From Oscillospiraceae bacterium UBA6370 (GTDB taxonomy: Bacteria; Bacillota; Clostridia; Oscillospirales; Oscillospiraceae), in contig DJRC01000081.1 of assembly GCA_002437735.1 (NCBI GenBank), positions 1-48,369 on the forward strand: a stretch of DNA of 48,369 nt, read 5' to 3'. Of this stretch, positions 39,553 through 48,369 are shown piece after piece (within the stretch, counting starts at the first letter, position 1; each line of letters opens with the position of its first letter). The notes beneath the pieces were generated by a model. It was not told the DNA's origin. It ran no database searches and saw only the letters and a list, made by a program, of their open reading frames with translations. The translations under genes were made by a program, and so were the position numbers.

Positions 39553-40884
39553 ATGAAGCACACAAAAAACACGAAGAGCTTTGCCAGCCGATGGGGCTTT
39601 ATTCTGGCCTCGGTCGGCTCGGCGGTCGGCATGGCCAACGTATGGGGCTTTCCCAACAAGCTGGGCAGCAACGGCGGCGGGGCCTTTTTGCTGATCTACC
39701 TGCTGTTCGTGTTCATTTTCAGCTACGTCGGCCTGCCGGCGGAGTTTGCGATGGGCCGCCGCGCGGCGACCGGTACGCTGGGCGCCTATGAAAATGCCTG
39801 GGCGACACGCGGCAGGAGCGCGGGCAAGGCCGGCGGACTGCTCGGCTGGCTGCCGCTGGCGGGCTCCATGTGCATCGCCATCGGCTATGCCGTCATCGTG
39901 ACCTACATTCTCAAGGCGCTGGTGGATTCCCTCCTCGGCACCCTCATGAACGCGGACACCGCCGCGTGGTTCGGAGCCTTCTCCGGCACGCCCTACTCGG
40001 TCATTCCCTATCACATCGTCGTGGTCGTCGGCACGCTGCTGACACTCTTCCTCGGCGCACACAGCATCGAAAAGACCAACAAGGTCATGATGCCGCTCTT
40101 TTTCCTCATCTTCCTCGTTCTGGCGGTGCGCGTGGCGCTGCTGCCGAACGCGGCGGAGGGCTATCTTTTCATGTTCACCCCGCGCTGGGAGGCTCTGACC
40201 GATCCGATGATCTGGATCTGGGCGATGGGGCAGGCGTTCTTCTCGCTGTCCGTCACCGGCAGCGGTATGATCGTCTACGGCGCGTACCTCTCCAAGGACG
40301 AGGACGTGGTGGACGTCGCGCAGCACACGGCGCTCTTTGACACCATCGCCGCCGTGGTCGCGGCGCTGGTCATTATCCCCGCCTGCTTCTCCTACGGACT
40401 GGACGTCGGCGCGGGCCCGAGCCTGCTGTTCGTCACGCTGCCGACCATTCTGCAGGATATCCCGCTCGGCCGCCTGTTTGCCATCATTCTCTACGTTGCG
40501 ATGATCTTCGCGGGCGTCAGCTCGCTGCAGAATATGTTCGAGGCCGTTGCGGAATCCCTGATGCACAAGTTCCCCAGGCTCAGCCGCACGGCGGTGCTGG
40601 TGATCCTGTGCGTGGTGTGCCTCGGCTTCGGCATCGGCATGGAGACCATCGACAAGTGGGGCCCGTGGATGGATCTCGTCTCCATTTACATCATTCCCAT
40701 CGGCGCAACGCTCGGCGCGATCTCCTGGTTCTATGTGATGAAGAAGGCCGAGCTGCTCGACGCCGTCAACACCGGCAGCGGCAAGCTGCGCGGAAGTCTC
40801 TGGTACAGCGTGGGGCGCTACGTCTATGTCCCGCTGGCTGTGATCCTCTGCTGCGTGGCGCTGTTCATGCACGTCGCGTTCTGA
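39553..40884 (+). CDS. Sodium-dependent transporter, NSS (SNF) family
   Basis: 443 aa from the ATG at 39553 (GGGGAGA upstream); about eleven membrane helices. The first helix carries GFILASVGSAVGMANVWGFP, the conserved Na+ and substrate site of NSS symporters (LeuT group), followed by KLGSNGGGAFLLIYLL. A later GSGMIVYGAYLSKDED segment is also typical. It probably imports an amino acid; the substrate is unknown. Single gene, terminator at 40.95 kb. Confidence 0.93.
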   Translation: MKHTKNTKSFASRWGFILASVGSAVGMANVWGFPNKLGSNGGGAFLLIYLLFVFIFSYVGLPAEFAMGRRAATGTLGAYENAWATRGRSAGKAGGLLGWLPLAGSMCIAIGYAVIVTYILKALVDSLLGTLMNADTAAWFGAFSGTPYSVIPYHIVVVVGTLLTLFLGAHSIEKTNKVMMPLFFLIFLVLAVRVALLPNAAEGYLFMFTPRWEALTDPMIWIWAMGQAFFSLSVTGSGMIVYGAYLSKDEDVVDVAQHTALFDTIAAVVAALVIIPACFSYGLDVGAGPSLLFVTLPTILQDIPLGRLFAIILYVAMIFAGVSSLQNMFEAVAESLMHKFPRLSRTAVLVILCVVCLGFGIGMETIDKWGPWMDLVSIYIIPIGATLGAISWFYVMKKAELLDAVNTGSGKLRGSLWYSVGRYVYVPLAVILCCVALFMHVAF

Positions 40885-40944
40885 GAAGGAACGGGGAGCA
40901 CGAATGGCGTACAATATTCGGTTATTCCGTCCTTAATTGCAAAA

Positions 40945-40987
40945 AGAGGCCCTGCTATCGTTTGCTGAAAGCAGGGCTCTTTTTTCT
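40945..40987. terminator. Bidirectional terminator
   Basis: GAGgCCCTGCT pairs with AGCAGGGCTC around a 13-base loop, with A-run before and TTTTTTCTTCC after. It lies between the convergent NSS and VanW genes. Confidence 0.8.
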
Positions 40988-40990
40988 TCC

Positions 40991-42859
40991 TTATGCCGCC
41001 GGCGCCGTCTCGGACGTCTGCGGCGTCTCCGGCACGACCGGTGTCTGTGCCGGATCGGTCACCGGCACACCCGGATCGACAGCCGATGCGCCCGGATCCG
41101 TTGCCGGCACATTCGGGTCGCTCCCCGGGACCGTCGGGTCGCTCCCCGGCGCGGTCGGATCGACCGACGGATCCGCCGCCTTGCCGACGAGAATGATGCG
41201 GTTGCGGCTCTTGTAGCGGCTCGTCGCCTCATAGGTCGAGGAGAGCAGCGTCCCGTCGCCCGCGTACACGTTGCGGTAGGTCTTGACCACATAGCCGGTG
41301 TACGGCGTCTGCTCCACCTTCTGCTCGCCCGGCGCGAGCGTGTCGGTCTCGACAAGTTCCTCCTCATAGGGCGTCGTGCTAATCAGCTCCGTCACTATCT
41401 TCACATAGTGGTCGTCGGTCCTGGTGCCGAGAAGGGTAATCTTGATGTAGTCCTTTTTATCCTTCGTGAAAAAGTCCGCCTGCACCTTGATGGGGTAGAG
41501 CGTGTTGTTGCGGAACTCAAACTCCGGTCCGCCGCTCGCCACCGTCGCGTCGAGCCCGAGGCCGATGTAGTCGGAGGCGTAGCCGTGGTTCACGCGCTGC
41601 ACGATCTCAAGGTTCGCGTACAGCACCGCCGCGTAGAGCGTCGAGCTCGCCTGACACGCGCCGCCGCCGATCATATCCACGGTCTTGCCGTTGAGATAGC
41701 CCGGTGCGGGCGAATAGCCGTTTTCCGCCGTGAACGGCGTCACCAGCGGGCCGTACTTCATCGTGTCGCCCGCGTTGAGGATGTAGCCCGTGATGCGCTC
41801 CGCCGTCAGCTTCACGTTCTTGTGCCGCCCCGGCGCGCCGCCGACGCGCGTGGTGTAGCTGCTCAGCTCGTCGCGGAACAGTCCCGCCTCCAGCTGCTCG
41901 GTCGTGACCTCCGGCCGTTCGACCGTCGCCCGGACGGTGAAGATCTCCCCCGGCGCCGCCGTATCGTAGGCGCTCTGCAAGTCTTTGAGCGTGAAATGGA
42001 CTCCCGCACGGCTCGGGATAATCTTCTCATTTTCAATATCGTAGCTCGCGTTGACCTTCTCGCCCACGAGCTTTTCCCGCTCCGCCGCCAGATCGACCGC
42101 CTGCGCGGGTACGGTCTCGTAGATCGCCTCCGCGTCCGGATTGCCGTACAGCGTCACCTGAAGCGGGTAGCCCCCGCCAAGGTATGCGCCGCGCAGCGCG
42201 TCGCCGATCACACGCCGCGCCTGCTCCCGGTCCGGGATATGGCGGCCGCCCCTGCTTTTGGTCACGCTGACCTCGTTCTCAGCCGTCAGAGCGACGGCAA
42301 ACTCCACCGGCTCGCACTCCAGCGCGTCCAGCACCGGCTCCGCCGCCGCATAAAACGGCTCTCCGGATACGATGCCCTCCTCATGCTCGATAAAAAGCGA
42401 GAAAAGGAAGCTCACGCCGCTCTTGAAAAAGCCGTCGCCCTTCGCGCTGCGCACCCACGCCAGCGTATCCGCGGCCTTCCGGCAGTCGATGTCCGCCGGA
42501 ATATCGCCTAGCGCCACACCCGCGATCACCTCGCGGCTGTCTCCCTCCATCACGGCAAAGTCGAGCCGCGCGCCCTGCGCGTCAATGACCCGCCGCGCCA
42601 GCTCCGCCGCCGCCTGCTCCTCGGTCATGCCGCCGTAATCCACGCCGCCGACCGTTGTGTTGGGATAGATGGTCCCGCTCAGCGTCGCGTAGGCGCACAG
42701 TCCCAGATACGCTGCAGCCAGCACACCGAGCGCGATACCGGCAATGAGCCAGACCCTTTTGCCGCCCTTCGCCAGACGCTTGCCGCCCTTGTCGGCGCTC
42801 TCCGCCGTCTCCGCGGCCTCGTTTCTCTTTTCCTCAAAGGCACCCAGGTTTTCTTCCAT
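40991..42859 (-). CDS. VanW family protein, membrane-anchored
   Basis: 622 aa. A charged cytoplasmic start (ENLGAFEEKRNEAAETAESA), one membrane helix (about 35-57), two outer repeats of the putative peptidoglycan-binding type (TTVGGVDYGGMTEEQAAAEL), then the VanW domain (RHKNVKLTAERITGYILNAG, VDMIGGGACQASSTLYAAVL, RVNHGYASDYIGLGLDATVA), and a G5-like part. The C-terminal ~60 residues are a Pro/Asp/Thr repeat tail (TAPGSDPTVPGSDPNVP). It probably works at the cell wall; exact role unknown. Single-gene unit. Confidence 0.9.
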   Translation of the reverse strand: MEENLGAFEEKRNEAAETAESADKGGKRLAKGGKRVWLIAGIALGVLAAAYLGLCAYATLSGTIYPNTTVGGVDYGGMTEEQAAAELARRVIDAQGARLDFAVMEGDSREVIAGVALGDIPADIDCRKAADTLAWVRSAKGDGFFKSGVSFLFSLFIEHEEGIVSGEPFYAAAEPVLDALECEPVEFAVALTAENEVSVTKSRGGRHIPDREQARRVIGDALRGAYLGGGYPLQVTLYGNPDAEAIYETVPAQAVDLAAEREKLVGEKVNASYDIENEKIIPSRAGVHFTLKDLQSAYDTAAPGEIFTVRATVERPEVTTEQLEAGLFRDELSSYTTRVGGAPGRHKNVKLTAERITGYILNAGDTMKYGPLVTPFTAENGYSPAPGYLNGKTVDMIGGGACQASSTLYAAVLYANLEIVQRVNHGYASDYIGLGLDATVASGGPEFEFRNNTLYPIKVQADFFTKDKKDYIKITLLGTRTDDHYVKIVTELISTTPYEEELVETDTLAPGEQKVEQTPYTGYVVKTYRNVYAGDGTLLSSTYEATSRYKSRNRIILVGKAADPSVDPTAPGSDPTVPGSDPNVPATDPGASAVDPGVPVTDPAQTPVVPETPQTSETAPAA

Positions 42860-42971
42860 TCCGGCACCCTCCTGCTGTTCTGAATCAATATCCCGCTGTG
42901 TATACCACAGCCAGTCTATTGCAGTATAGCATAGATTTTGCGAAAAAGAGTAACGATTTGGTTACAATTTT

Positions 42972-43793
42972 TTACGCCGTTTTGGCAGCCCCCGCGCGCG
43001 GGATGCGGATGGTCAGCCGGATCTCCTCGTCCGTGTCCTCCCGCTCGCACGCAGCGTCCACCCCCGCGCGCTGCATGATACCCATGCTCCGCCGGATGGT
43101 GTTGAGAAACAGCCGCACGTCCTTCACGATGAACGTCGGCCTCCGCCGCGGCGGCGTGACCGCCGCGCGCTGCAAAACCGACTCGATGTACGCCTCCGCC
43201 TGCGCCACATTGCAGCCCCGCTCCACAATGACGCGCAGCGCCGCCAGACGCTCGTTCTCGTCGCTCAATCGCAGCAGAGCGCGCGCGTGCCGTTCGGAAA
43301 GTCCGCCCTCGCGCAGCAGCGCCACGCACGCGGGCGAGAGCCGCAGCAGCCTCAGCTTGTTCGCCACCGCGCTCTGCGACTTGCCAAGCCTCTCCGCCGC
43401 CTGCTCCTGCGACAGGCCGTAGACCGCGATGAGCTTCGCGATGGCGGCGGCCTCCTCCATGTAGTGCAGGTCCTGCCGCTGCAAATTTTCGATCAGCGAG
43501 AGCAGCGCCGACTCCTCCTCGTCCGACCGCACCGCAAGGCACGGCACCTCCCGCAGCCCCGCGAGCTTCGCCGCCCGCAGCCGCCGCTCTCCCGCGATCA
43601 GCTCGTAGCCGTCCTTTCCGCGCCGCACGGTCAGCGGCTGCAAAATGCCGTAGCGCCCGATGCTCTTCGCCAGCTCGCGCAGCGCCTCCGGCTCAAAGTA
43701 TTTCCGCGGCTGATCGGGATTCGCGCGGATCGCGTCCACGCTCAGATACAGCACGCGCCGGCCCGTCCACATTCCCTTGTGCATGATCTCCAT
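42972..43793 (-). CDS. noc: ParB-family nucleoid occlusion protein
   Basis: 273 aa. ParB/Noc N-terminal domain (IRANPDQPRKYFEPEALREL, GYELIAGERRLRAAKLAGL, then the CTP-binding ENLQRQDLHYMEEA), a helix-turn-helix (LSQEQAAERLGKSQSAVANK) and a C-terminal dimer domain. Noc stops division over the nucleoid; Spo0J/ParB segregates origins. Without a ParA (Soj) gene next to it, and beside dnaD/dnaI, Noc is preferred, but a ParB role cannot be excluded. Transcribed away from dnaD. Confidence 0.85.
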   Translation of the reverse strand: MEIMHKGMWTGRRVLYLSVDAIRANPDQPRKYFEPEALRELAKSIGRYGILQPLTVRRGKDGYELIAGERRLRAAKLAGLREVPCLAVRSDEEESALLSLIENLQRQDLHYMEEAAAIAKLIAVYGLSQEQAAERLGKSQSAVANKLRLLRLSPACVALLREGGLSERHARALLRLSDENERLAALRVIVERGCNVAQAEAYIESVLQRAAVTPPRRRPTFIVKDVRLFLNTIRRSMGIMQRAGVDAACEREDTDEEIRLTIRIPRAGAAKTA

Positions 43794-43914
43794 GGTGTCC
43801 CCTCCTATCGCGGTCTCCCCCGCATCCTTGTCCCCATTCTAAAAGCGGCGGCACGCAAAGCCGCGCGAATTTTGTCAGGGAATCGGGAAAATTTTTATTT
43901 CCCCGATCTTCCTA

Positions 43915-43943
43915 TTTACGAATCGCTCCGCTTCGTGTAAAAT
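43915..43943 (+). promoter_or_regulatory. Promoter of the dnaD-dnaI operon
   Basis: TTTACG (43915-43920), 17-base spacer, TAAAAT (43938-43943), in the AT-rich gap between the divergent noc and dnaD genes; the ribosome site GGGAGG and ATG follow at 43965-43981. Confidence 0.7.
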
Positions 43944-43978
43944 AAGGGAACTTATGATCGAACGAAGGGAGGCGCGCT

Positions 43979-44893
43979 ATGGCCGGCTATGTTCTGCACC
44001 TAAGCGAGCAGGAGAATATCACCCTGTCCGCCGCCGTGACGCGCCGCCTGATCGACGGCGGGGACGGCGACGCCGCCCTGCTCTACCTCTGCCTGCTCAA
44101 AAACCGCGGCAGCGCCTCCCCCGAAACGCTCCGCGCCGAGCTTCACTGGGACGAGGCGCGCCGCTCGCGCGCCGAGGCCGCCCTTGCCCGCATGGGACTC
44201 GTCAGCGCCCCGAAGCCGGAGGAGCCTGCACCCGCACCGCTCCCCGCGCCCAACGCCGAGCGCCCCGCTTACTCGCGCGAGGACGTCGCCCGCAAGTTAG
44301 AGCAGGACGCGAGCTTTTCCGCGCTTCTGCGCGAGGTCGAGCGCAAGCTCGGCCCGCTCTCCACGCCGTCCGTCGGCAAGCTCCTCGGTCTCTACGAGGA
44401 CCTCGGCCTGCCCGCCGATGTGCTCTTTCTCCTCGTCAACCACTGCATTGCCCGCCACGCCGCGCAGTACGGCGCGGGTCGGCTGCCCACCATGCGCCGG
44501 ATCGAGCAGGAGGGCTACGTCTGGGCGAGAAAGGGTCTACTTTCCTCGACCAGCGCGAACGACTACCTCAACGCCCTCCACGCGCGTGAGCAGAAATACC
44601 CCGCCTACATGGCGGTCCTTCAGCTCGGTGACCGCAGGCCCTCCCCGAGCGAGGAGAAATACCTCGCCGCCTGGGTGGACATGGGCTTCCCCGCCGAGAC
44701 CGTCGCCCTCGCGTATGATAAGACCGTCCTGCGCTGCCATGAATTCAAGTGGGCGTACTGCAACGGCATCCTAAAGCGCTGGCACGAAAAGGGGCTTCAC
44801 ACCCCCGCAGAGACCGCGGCGGAAAACGCCGCGCCGAAAAAAGAAGAAAAACCGTCCGGCGGCAAGAACGACTGGATGAAGCAATACCTGTAA
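43979..44893 (+). CDS. DnaD-domain replication initiation protein
   Basis: 304 aa. N-terminal winged-helix-like part (~1-80, including LYLCLLKNRGSASPETLRAE), a Pro/Ala linker, then a DnaD/DnaB2 domain (LGPLSTPSVGKLLGLYEDLG, LVNHCIARHAAQY, then WARKGLLSSTSANDYLNAL), a second DnaD-type repeat, and a C-terminal WxxxN-type end (KNDWMKQYL). It helps load helicase at origin and restart sites together with the DnaI-like protein encoded next (13-base gap). Confidence 0.9.
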   Translation: MAGYVLHLSEQENITLSAAVTRRLIDGGDGDAALLYLCLLKNRGSASPETLRAELHWDEARRSRAEAALARMGLVSAPKPEEPAPAPLPAPNAERPAYSREDVARKLEQDASFSALLREVERKLGPLSTPSVGKLLGLYEDLGLPADVLFLLVNHCIARHAAQYGAGRLPTMRRIEQEGYVWARKGLLSSTSANDYLNALHAREQKYPAYMAVLQLGDRRPSPSEEKYLAAWVDMGFPAETVALAYDKTVLRCHEFKWAYCNGILKRWHEKGLHTPAETAAENAAPKKEEKPSGGKNDWMKQYL

Positions 44894-44906
44894 GGGAGGG
44901 AACCTC

Positions 44907-45893
44907 ATGTCCTACGACGGAAAGCTCATGCGCCGCGCAATGGTCCGCTTCGAGGAAGCGAAGCAGCGCCGCGCCGACGCTCTGCACGCGCGTGAGTGCG
45001 CGGTCTACGCCGCCGTCCCCCGCATCGCGGAGATCGACGCCGCCCTGCGCGAGACCATGTCCAAGCTCATCGCCTCCGCCCTGCGCCGCGGCACGGACCC
45101 CCGCCCCGCCATCGAAGCGCTCAAGGAGGAAAACCTTGCCCTCCAGCGCGAGCGCGCCGAGCTGCTCGTCTCCCACGGCTATCCCGCCGACTACCTTGAG
45201 GATAAGCCCGGCTGCTCCCTCTGCGGCGACACCGGCTGGCGCGGCAGCGAGGTCTGCTCCTGTCTGAACGACTACTATGCCCGCGTCCAGCTCGAGGAGC
45301 TCTCCCGGCTCCTCGACCTCGGCACACAGAGCTTCGAGACCTTCTCCTTTGAAGTCTACTCCCCCTACGCTCCCCTCGATCAGGACATTTCTCCCCGCTC
45401 GAATATGGAGCGCATCTACGATGCCTGCCGTGACTACGCCTACGAATTTTCCCCCCGCAGCGGCAATCTTCTGCTCTCCGGCGATCCCGGACTGGGCAAG
45501 ACCTTCCTCTCTGCCTGCATCGCCCGCGTCGTCAGCGAGACGGGCCACTCCGTTGTCTACGACACCGCCGCCCACATCTTCGAGCGCTTCGAGGCGCAGA
45601 AATTCTCCCGCGACGAGACCGGCGGCGCGGACGAGGACGTTTCCCGCCTTCTCCGCTGCGACCTGCTCATCATCGACGATCTCGGCACCGAGCTGACCAC
45701 CGAGTTCGTCCGCAGCGCCCTCTACCAGATTGTCAACACACGCCTGATGACGAACAAAAAGACCATCATTTCCACCAACCTCTCCCCTGCCGAGCTCTCG
45801 CGCCGCTACGGCGCGAACATCCTCTCGCGCATCGAGGGCGCCTACCGCATCCTCCCCTTCTTCGGCGACGATATCCGCAAGCAGAAAAAGTAA
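44907..45893 (+). CDS. dnaI: DnaI/DnaC-type helicase loader
   Basis: 328 aa. N-terminal zinc-binding segment (GCSLCGDTGWRGSEVCSCLN, three to four Cys), then an AAA+ domain: Walker A GDPGLGKTFLSACIA (about 191-205), Walker B CDLLIIDDLGTE, then sensor-like KTIISTNLSPAELSRRYG and SRIEGAYRILPFFGDDIR, typical of DnaC/DnaI. It loads the replicative helicase with DnaD. Second gene of the operon, followed by a strong terminator. Confidence 0.93.
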   Translation: MSYDGKLMRRAMVRFEEAKQRRADALHARECAVYAAVPRIAEIDAALRETMSKLIASALRRGTDPRPAIEALKEENLALQRERAELLVSHGYPADYLEDKPGCSLCGDTGWRGSEVCSCLNDYYARVQLEELSRLLDLGTQSFETFSFEVYSPYAPLDQDISPRSNMERIYDACRDYAYEFSPRSGNLLLSGDPGLGKTFLSACIARVVSETGHSVVYDTAAHIFERFEAQKFSRDETGGADEDVSRLLRCDLLIIDDLGTELTTEFVRSALYQIVNTRLMTNKKTIISTNLSPAELSRRYGANILSRIEGAYRILPFFGDDIRKQKK

Positions 45894-45902
45894 CGCATAC
45901 GC

Positions 45903-45938
45903 AAGGAAGCGGTCTCCCCGCAGGGAGACCGCTTCCTT
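45903..45938. terminator. Bidirectional terminator
   Basis: A perfect 16-bp stem, AAGGAAGCGGTCTCCC and GGGAGACCGCTTCCTT, with a 4-base loop, followed by CTTTTTATTG. It ends both dnaI (+) and the PBP2 gene (-). Confidence 0.9.
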
Positions 45939-45949
45939 CTTTTTATTGT

Positions 45950-48010
45950 TCATTGGATGAGCATATTTTCGCCCACGACCGTCTTCGCCTCGTCCACGGA
46001 GGTGAAGTAGGCGTTGAGGATCTGCACCGCGGTCGAGGCCAGCGCGCCGCCGCTGCCGCCCTTTTCGATCACCACCGCCAGCGCGATCTGCGGATCGTCG
46101 TAGGGCGCGAACGCCACGAACACGCCGTTGCTGACCTTGCCGCCGGTCTGCGCCGTGCCGGTCTTGGCGGCGGCGTCCACCACGCAGTCCTTGAAATAAT
46201 ACGCCACGCTGCCCGACACGACCAGGTCGCGCATTCCCTGCAAGACCGCCTGCAAATTCTCCGGCTCGATGTCGATGATCTCCGCCGGCGGCTCGTCGTA
46301 CACATCGACAAGCTCGGCGCTGTCGTAGGTCCGCACCTCCTTGAGCAGGTGCGCGTTGTACCGCGTCCCGCCGCCCGCGAGCGTCGCAATGTAGTTCGCA
46401 AGCTGCAGGGGCGTAAAGAGCGAGTACGACTGGCCGATGGCGGCGGTCAGCGTCTGACCGTCCGTCCAGTAGTGCCCGTCGAGCGAGTTAACGTAGTCCG
46501 GCGTGGTCATCACGCCGATCTTCTCCGGGATCTCGATGCCCGTCGGCTCGCCGAGGCCGAAAGCCGAGGCATAGCGCGCGATCGTGGAGATGCCCGTCCT
46601 GCGTCCGATGTCATAGAAGAAGTAGTTGCACGACACCTTGATGGCCTCGGTCACGTCGATGCGCCCGTGCGTGCCGCCGTTCTGGTTGTAGAGCCAGCAT
46701 TTGTAGGCCCAGTCGCCGTAGTGATACACGCCCTTCGTCAGAATGGTGGACTTCGGCGTGATGATGCCGGTCTCCAGCGCCGCGATGGCCGTCACCGGCT
46801 TGAAGGTCGAGCCGGGCGCGTAGGTGCCCTGTGTCGCGCGGTTCCAGAACGGCTGGAGCGGATCGGTGTTGTTCTCTGTGTAGTCCTCATTGAAGGTCTT
46901 GAGCGAGAAGGTCGGGTACGACGCCAGCGAGAGCACCTCGCCCGTGCCGACCTGCACCACCGCCGCGGCGGCGCCGCGGTCGATGTCGTCCTCTGCCGTC
47001 ATGCTCTCCACCGTCTCGGCGAGAATGCGCTCCACATCCTCCTGAAAATCGATGTCCAGCGTCAGCGCGACCGTATGGCCCGGCTCCGGCTCGACGGAGT
47101 AGATCTCCCCCGTCACCTTGCCCGCAGCGTTCGTCTCCACGATGCGCCGCCCGTTTCTGCCGCGCAGATAGTCCTCAAAGACCAGTTCCACGCCGTCGTA
47201 GCCGACGTAGGCGTTCATCGCGTAGCCCTTTTCCTTGTATTCATTCCATTTCTCGCGTGGGATCTTCGTGACGCGGCCGAGAATGTGCGCCGCCGCGTCG
47301 GTCTGATACTCGCGCACGGACGACGTTCCGATGTGGATGGGCGCATACGCGCCGTCTTTCAGCTCCGCGATCAGCTCCACCGAAATATCCGACGCAATGG
47401 CCGCCGTCGAGAGCTGATTGAGCTTCGTCACCGCGAGACAGTAGCGCAGTCCGACGAGCCTGCGCGCCTCCGTGTCGGTCAGATCCCCGTCCACCTTGAA
47501 CTCCGTGCGCAGCCGCGAGAGCAGCGCCTCGGGGCTCAGCGGCGGGTCGGTGTCGGTCGTCAGCGCGTCCTCGTCCGCCCACTTCTTGCTCACAAGGTAG
47601 CTGTTGAGCGTCGTGTGCGAGCCGGAGACGGAGAAATCGTAGGCGAACGGCGCGCCCGCCGTCAGCGGCAGCGTATCCTCCCAGACGATCCCCCGGTTTT
47701 CCAGCAGCTCGATGAGCCGCAGCAGCTCCTCGTTGAGCGCCGCGTCGTCCGACGGCGCGAGCGAAGCGTCCAGCTCGAGCGTATACACGCTCCGGTTCGT
47801 CACCAGCGCCTTGCCGTTCCGGTCGGTCAGGATGCCGCGCGAGGTCACCACCGTCTCGCTCTTCGTGTTCGCTCGGATGGACCGCGCGCGGTACTCCGCG
47901 CCGTGTACGATCTGCGCGTCGAAGAGCGTCACGAAATACGCCGCCAGCACCAGCGAGAAGAGCACGCCGATCACGAGCAGCCGGCGGTTGAATTGCTTTT
48001 TGTCGTCCAC
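45950..48010 (-). CDS. mrdA: Penicillin-binding protein 2 (class B transpeptidase)
   Basis: 686 aa. One N-terminal membrane helix (about 10-30), the PBP dimerisation domain, then the transpeptidase: SxxK as STFK at 401-404 (GSTFKPVTA), SCN at 460-462, and the KTGT in DAAAKTGTAQTG near 630. It cross-links peptidoglycan during cell elongation as partner of a SEDS polymerase. It lies just downstream of mreD, the usual mre-mrdA order for rod-shape genes. Full length. Confidence 0.93.
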   Translation of the reverse strand: MDDKKQFNRRLLVIGVLFSLVLAAYFVTLFDAQIVHGAEYRARSIRANTKSETVVTSRGILTDRNGKALVTNRSVYTLELDASLAPSDDAALNEELLRLIELLENRGIVWEDTLPLTAGAPFAYDFSVSGSHTTLNSYLVSKKWADEDALTTDTDPPLSPEALLSRLRTEFKVDGDLTDTEARRLVGLRYCLAVTKLNQLSTAAIASDISVELIAELKDGAYAPIHIGTSSVREYQTDAAAHILGRVTKIPREKWNEYKEKGYAMNAYVGYDGVELVFEDYLRGRNGRRIVETNAAGKVTGEIYSVEPEPGHTVALTLDIDFQEDVERILAETVESMTAEDDIDRGAAAAVVQVGTGEVLSLASYPTFSLKTFNEDYTENNTDPLQPFWNRATQGTYAPGSTFKPVTAIAALETGIITPKSTILTKGVYHYGDWAYKCWLYNQNGGTHGRIDVTEAIKVSCNYFFYDIGRRTGISTIARYASAFGLGEPTGIEIPEKIGVMTTPDYVNSLDGHYWTDGQTLTAAIGQSYSLFTPLQLANYIATLAGGGTRYNAHLLKEVRTYDSAELVDVYDEPPAEIIDIEPENLQAVLQGMRDLVVSGSVAYYFKDCVVDAAAKTGTAQTGGKVSNGVFVAFAPYDDPQIALAVVIEKGGSGGALASTAVQILNAYFTSVDEAKTVVGENMLIQ

Positions 48011-48043
48011 GGCAGGCCCTCCCTTCGCGGTTCTTTGCCGTTG

Positions 48044-48369
48044 TTACAGGGTAAATTTCCGATGCAGGAACGCCAGCACCGGATGGCACACGATCAGCAG
48101 CGGCAGCGAGAGCGCCAGCTCCCGCACCGCGCGCAGCGCGATGGCGGACAGCTCCGAGCGCCCGCCAGCAAGCAGCGTGACCGCCGTGATAATATCCACG
48201 AGCAAAAACGCCGCCGTGCTCACCGCCAGCGAGCAGAGGATGCCCGGCTGCAGCACGCTCCTCGCGATAAGCGCCGCGAGCAGCGCCGTGAGCGGAAACG
48301 CGATCGTGTACAGGCACGGCAGCGGGGCGGTCAGCGCCAGATCGCACAGCACGCCGAACGCCAGCGCGA
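48044..48369 (-). CDS. mreD: MreD rod-shape protein, C-terminal part (runs off the edge)
   Basis: At least 108 codons, open at the window end. Several hydrophobic helices (LYTIAFPLTALLAALIAR, ILCSLAVSTAAFLLVDIITA, then ALSLPLLIVCHPVLAFL), and an AFGVLCDLAL segment upstream of the first in-frame GTG (48352) that fits the MreD pattern, so the true start is outside. It is a membrane part of the MreBCD elongation system. The mrdA start follows 33 bases after its stop, so they are co-transcribed. Confidence 0.8.
   Translation of the reverse strand, partial: ALAFGVLCDLALTAPLPCLYTIAFPLTALLAALIARSVLQPGILCSLAVSTAAFLLVDIITAVTLLAGGRSELSAIALRAVRELALSLPLLIVCHPVLAFLHRKFTL

Noticed and set aside
39496..42511. 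Long antisense frames opposite the NSS and VanW genes
   Set aside because: The opposite strands carry clear membrane and VanW domains; the antisense translations are charged low-complexity sequence.

Overview
The window looks like a piece of a GC-rich anaerobic gut Firmicute (Clostridia, probably Oscillospiraceae or a relative). This is inferred from gene content and style, not from any 16S marker: a Noc-type ParB next to DnaD and DnaI, a YolD plus Y-family polymerase pair, PadR/DUF2812 and DUF2975/HTH pairs, ECF sigma plus membrane anti-sigma pairs, and strong AGGAGG ribosome sites. No tRNA, rRNA, CRISPR array or insertion sequence was seen.

Region 1 (1 to about 17.34 kb, all + strand) is the right part of a prophage with a contractile (PBSX/Mu-like) tail. 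It runs baseplate hub remnant, XkdR/DUF2577, XkdS/DUF2634, baseplate J (XkdT), XkdU/DUF2313, three tail-fibre-type proteins, then a diversity-generating retroelement (DGR). The DGR has a variable C-type-lectin-like receptor-binding protein (5667-7496), a variable repeat at its 3' end (7341-7482), an 8-bp-stem hairpin just past the stop codon, a template repeat (7891-8032) and a DGR reverse transcriptase (8192-9271). VR and TR differ at 15 of 142 positions, and all 15 are adenines in TR. XkdX, a membrane protein, a CHAP/LysM endolysin, an XhlA-like protein and an LLH-type holin follow. A separately promoted run of small, overlapping phage genes (12.3-17.24 kb) includes a DUF2786 protein, an ADP-ribosylglycohydrolase and a small DNA-binding-like protein, and ends at a terminator at 17.34 kb.

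Region 2 (17.38-25.8 kb) is host chromosome: a DUF2975/XRE pair and a PadR/DUF2812 pair, each with an excellent sigma-A promoter and a palindromic operator; a DUF2461 protein; gapA with its promoter and operator; a divergent histidine-kinase-like protein lacking an obvious phospho-acceptor His; mnmA; and an XRE membrane regulator.

Region 3 (26.2-35.4 kb, - strand) is an unusual signalling and transport block: an unrecognised 454-aa protein, a MATE transporter fused to an RsbW/SpoIIAB-like ATPase domain, a dicarboxylate symporter carrying a degenerate ATPase-like N-terminal domain, and a frameshifted STAS (anti-anti-sigma) gene. Together these suggest partner-switching components attached to transporters. 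A GHKL kinase/LytTR regulator pair, an ABC-ATPase relic and a frameshifted ECF sigma factor with its membrane partner lie upstream. Several genes here are decaying.

Region 4 (35.4-48.4 kb) is housekeeping: polY-yolD, oligoendopeptidase F, an NSS sodium symporter, a VanW protein, Noc, DnaD, DnaI, PBP2 and the C-terminal part of MreD, which runs off the window edge.
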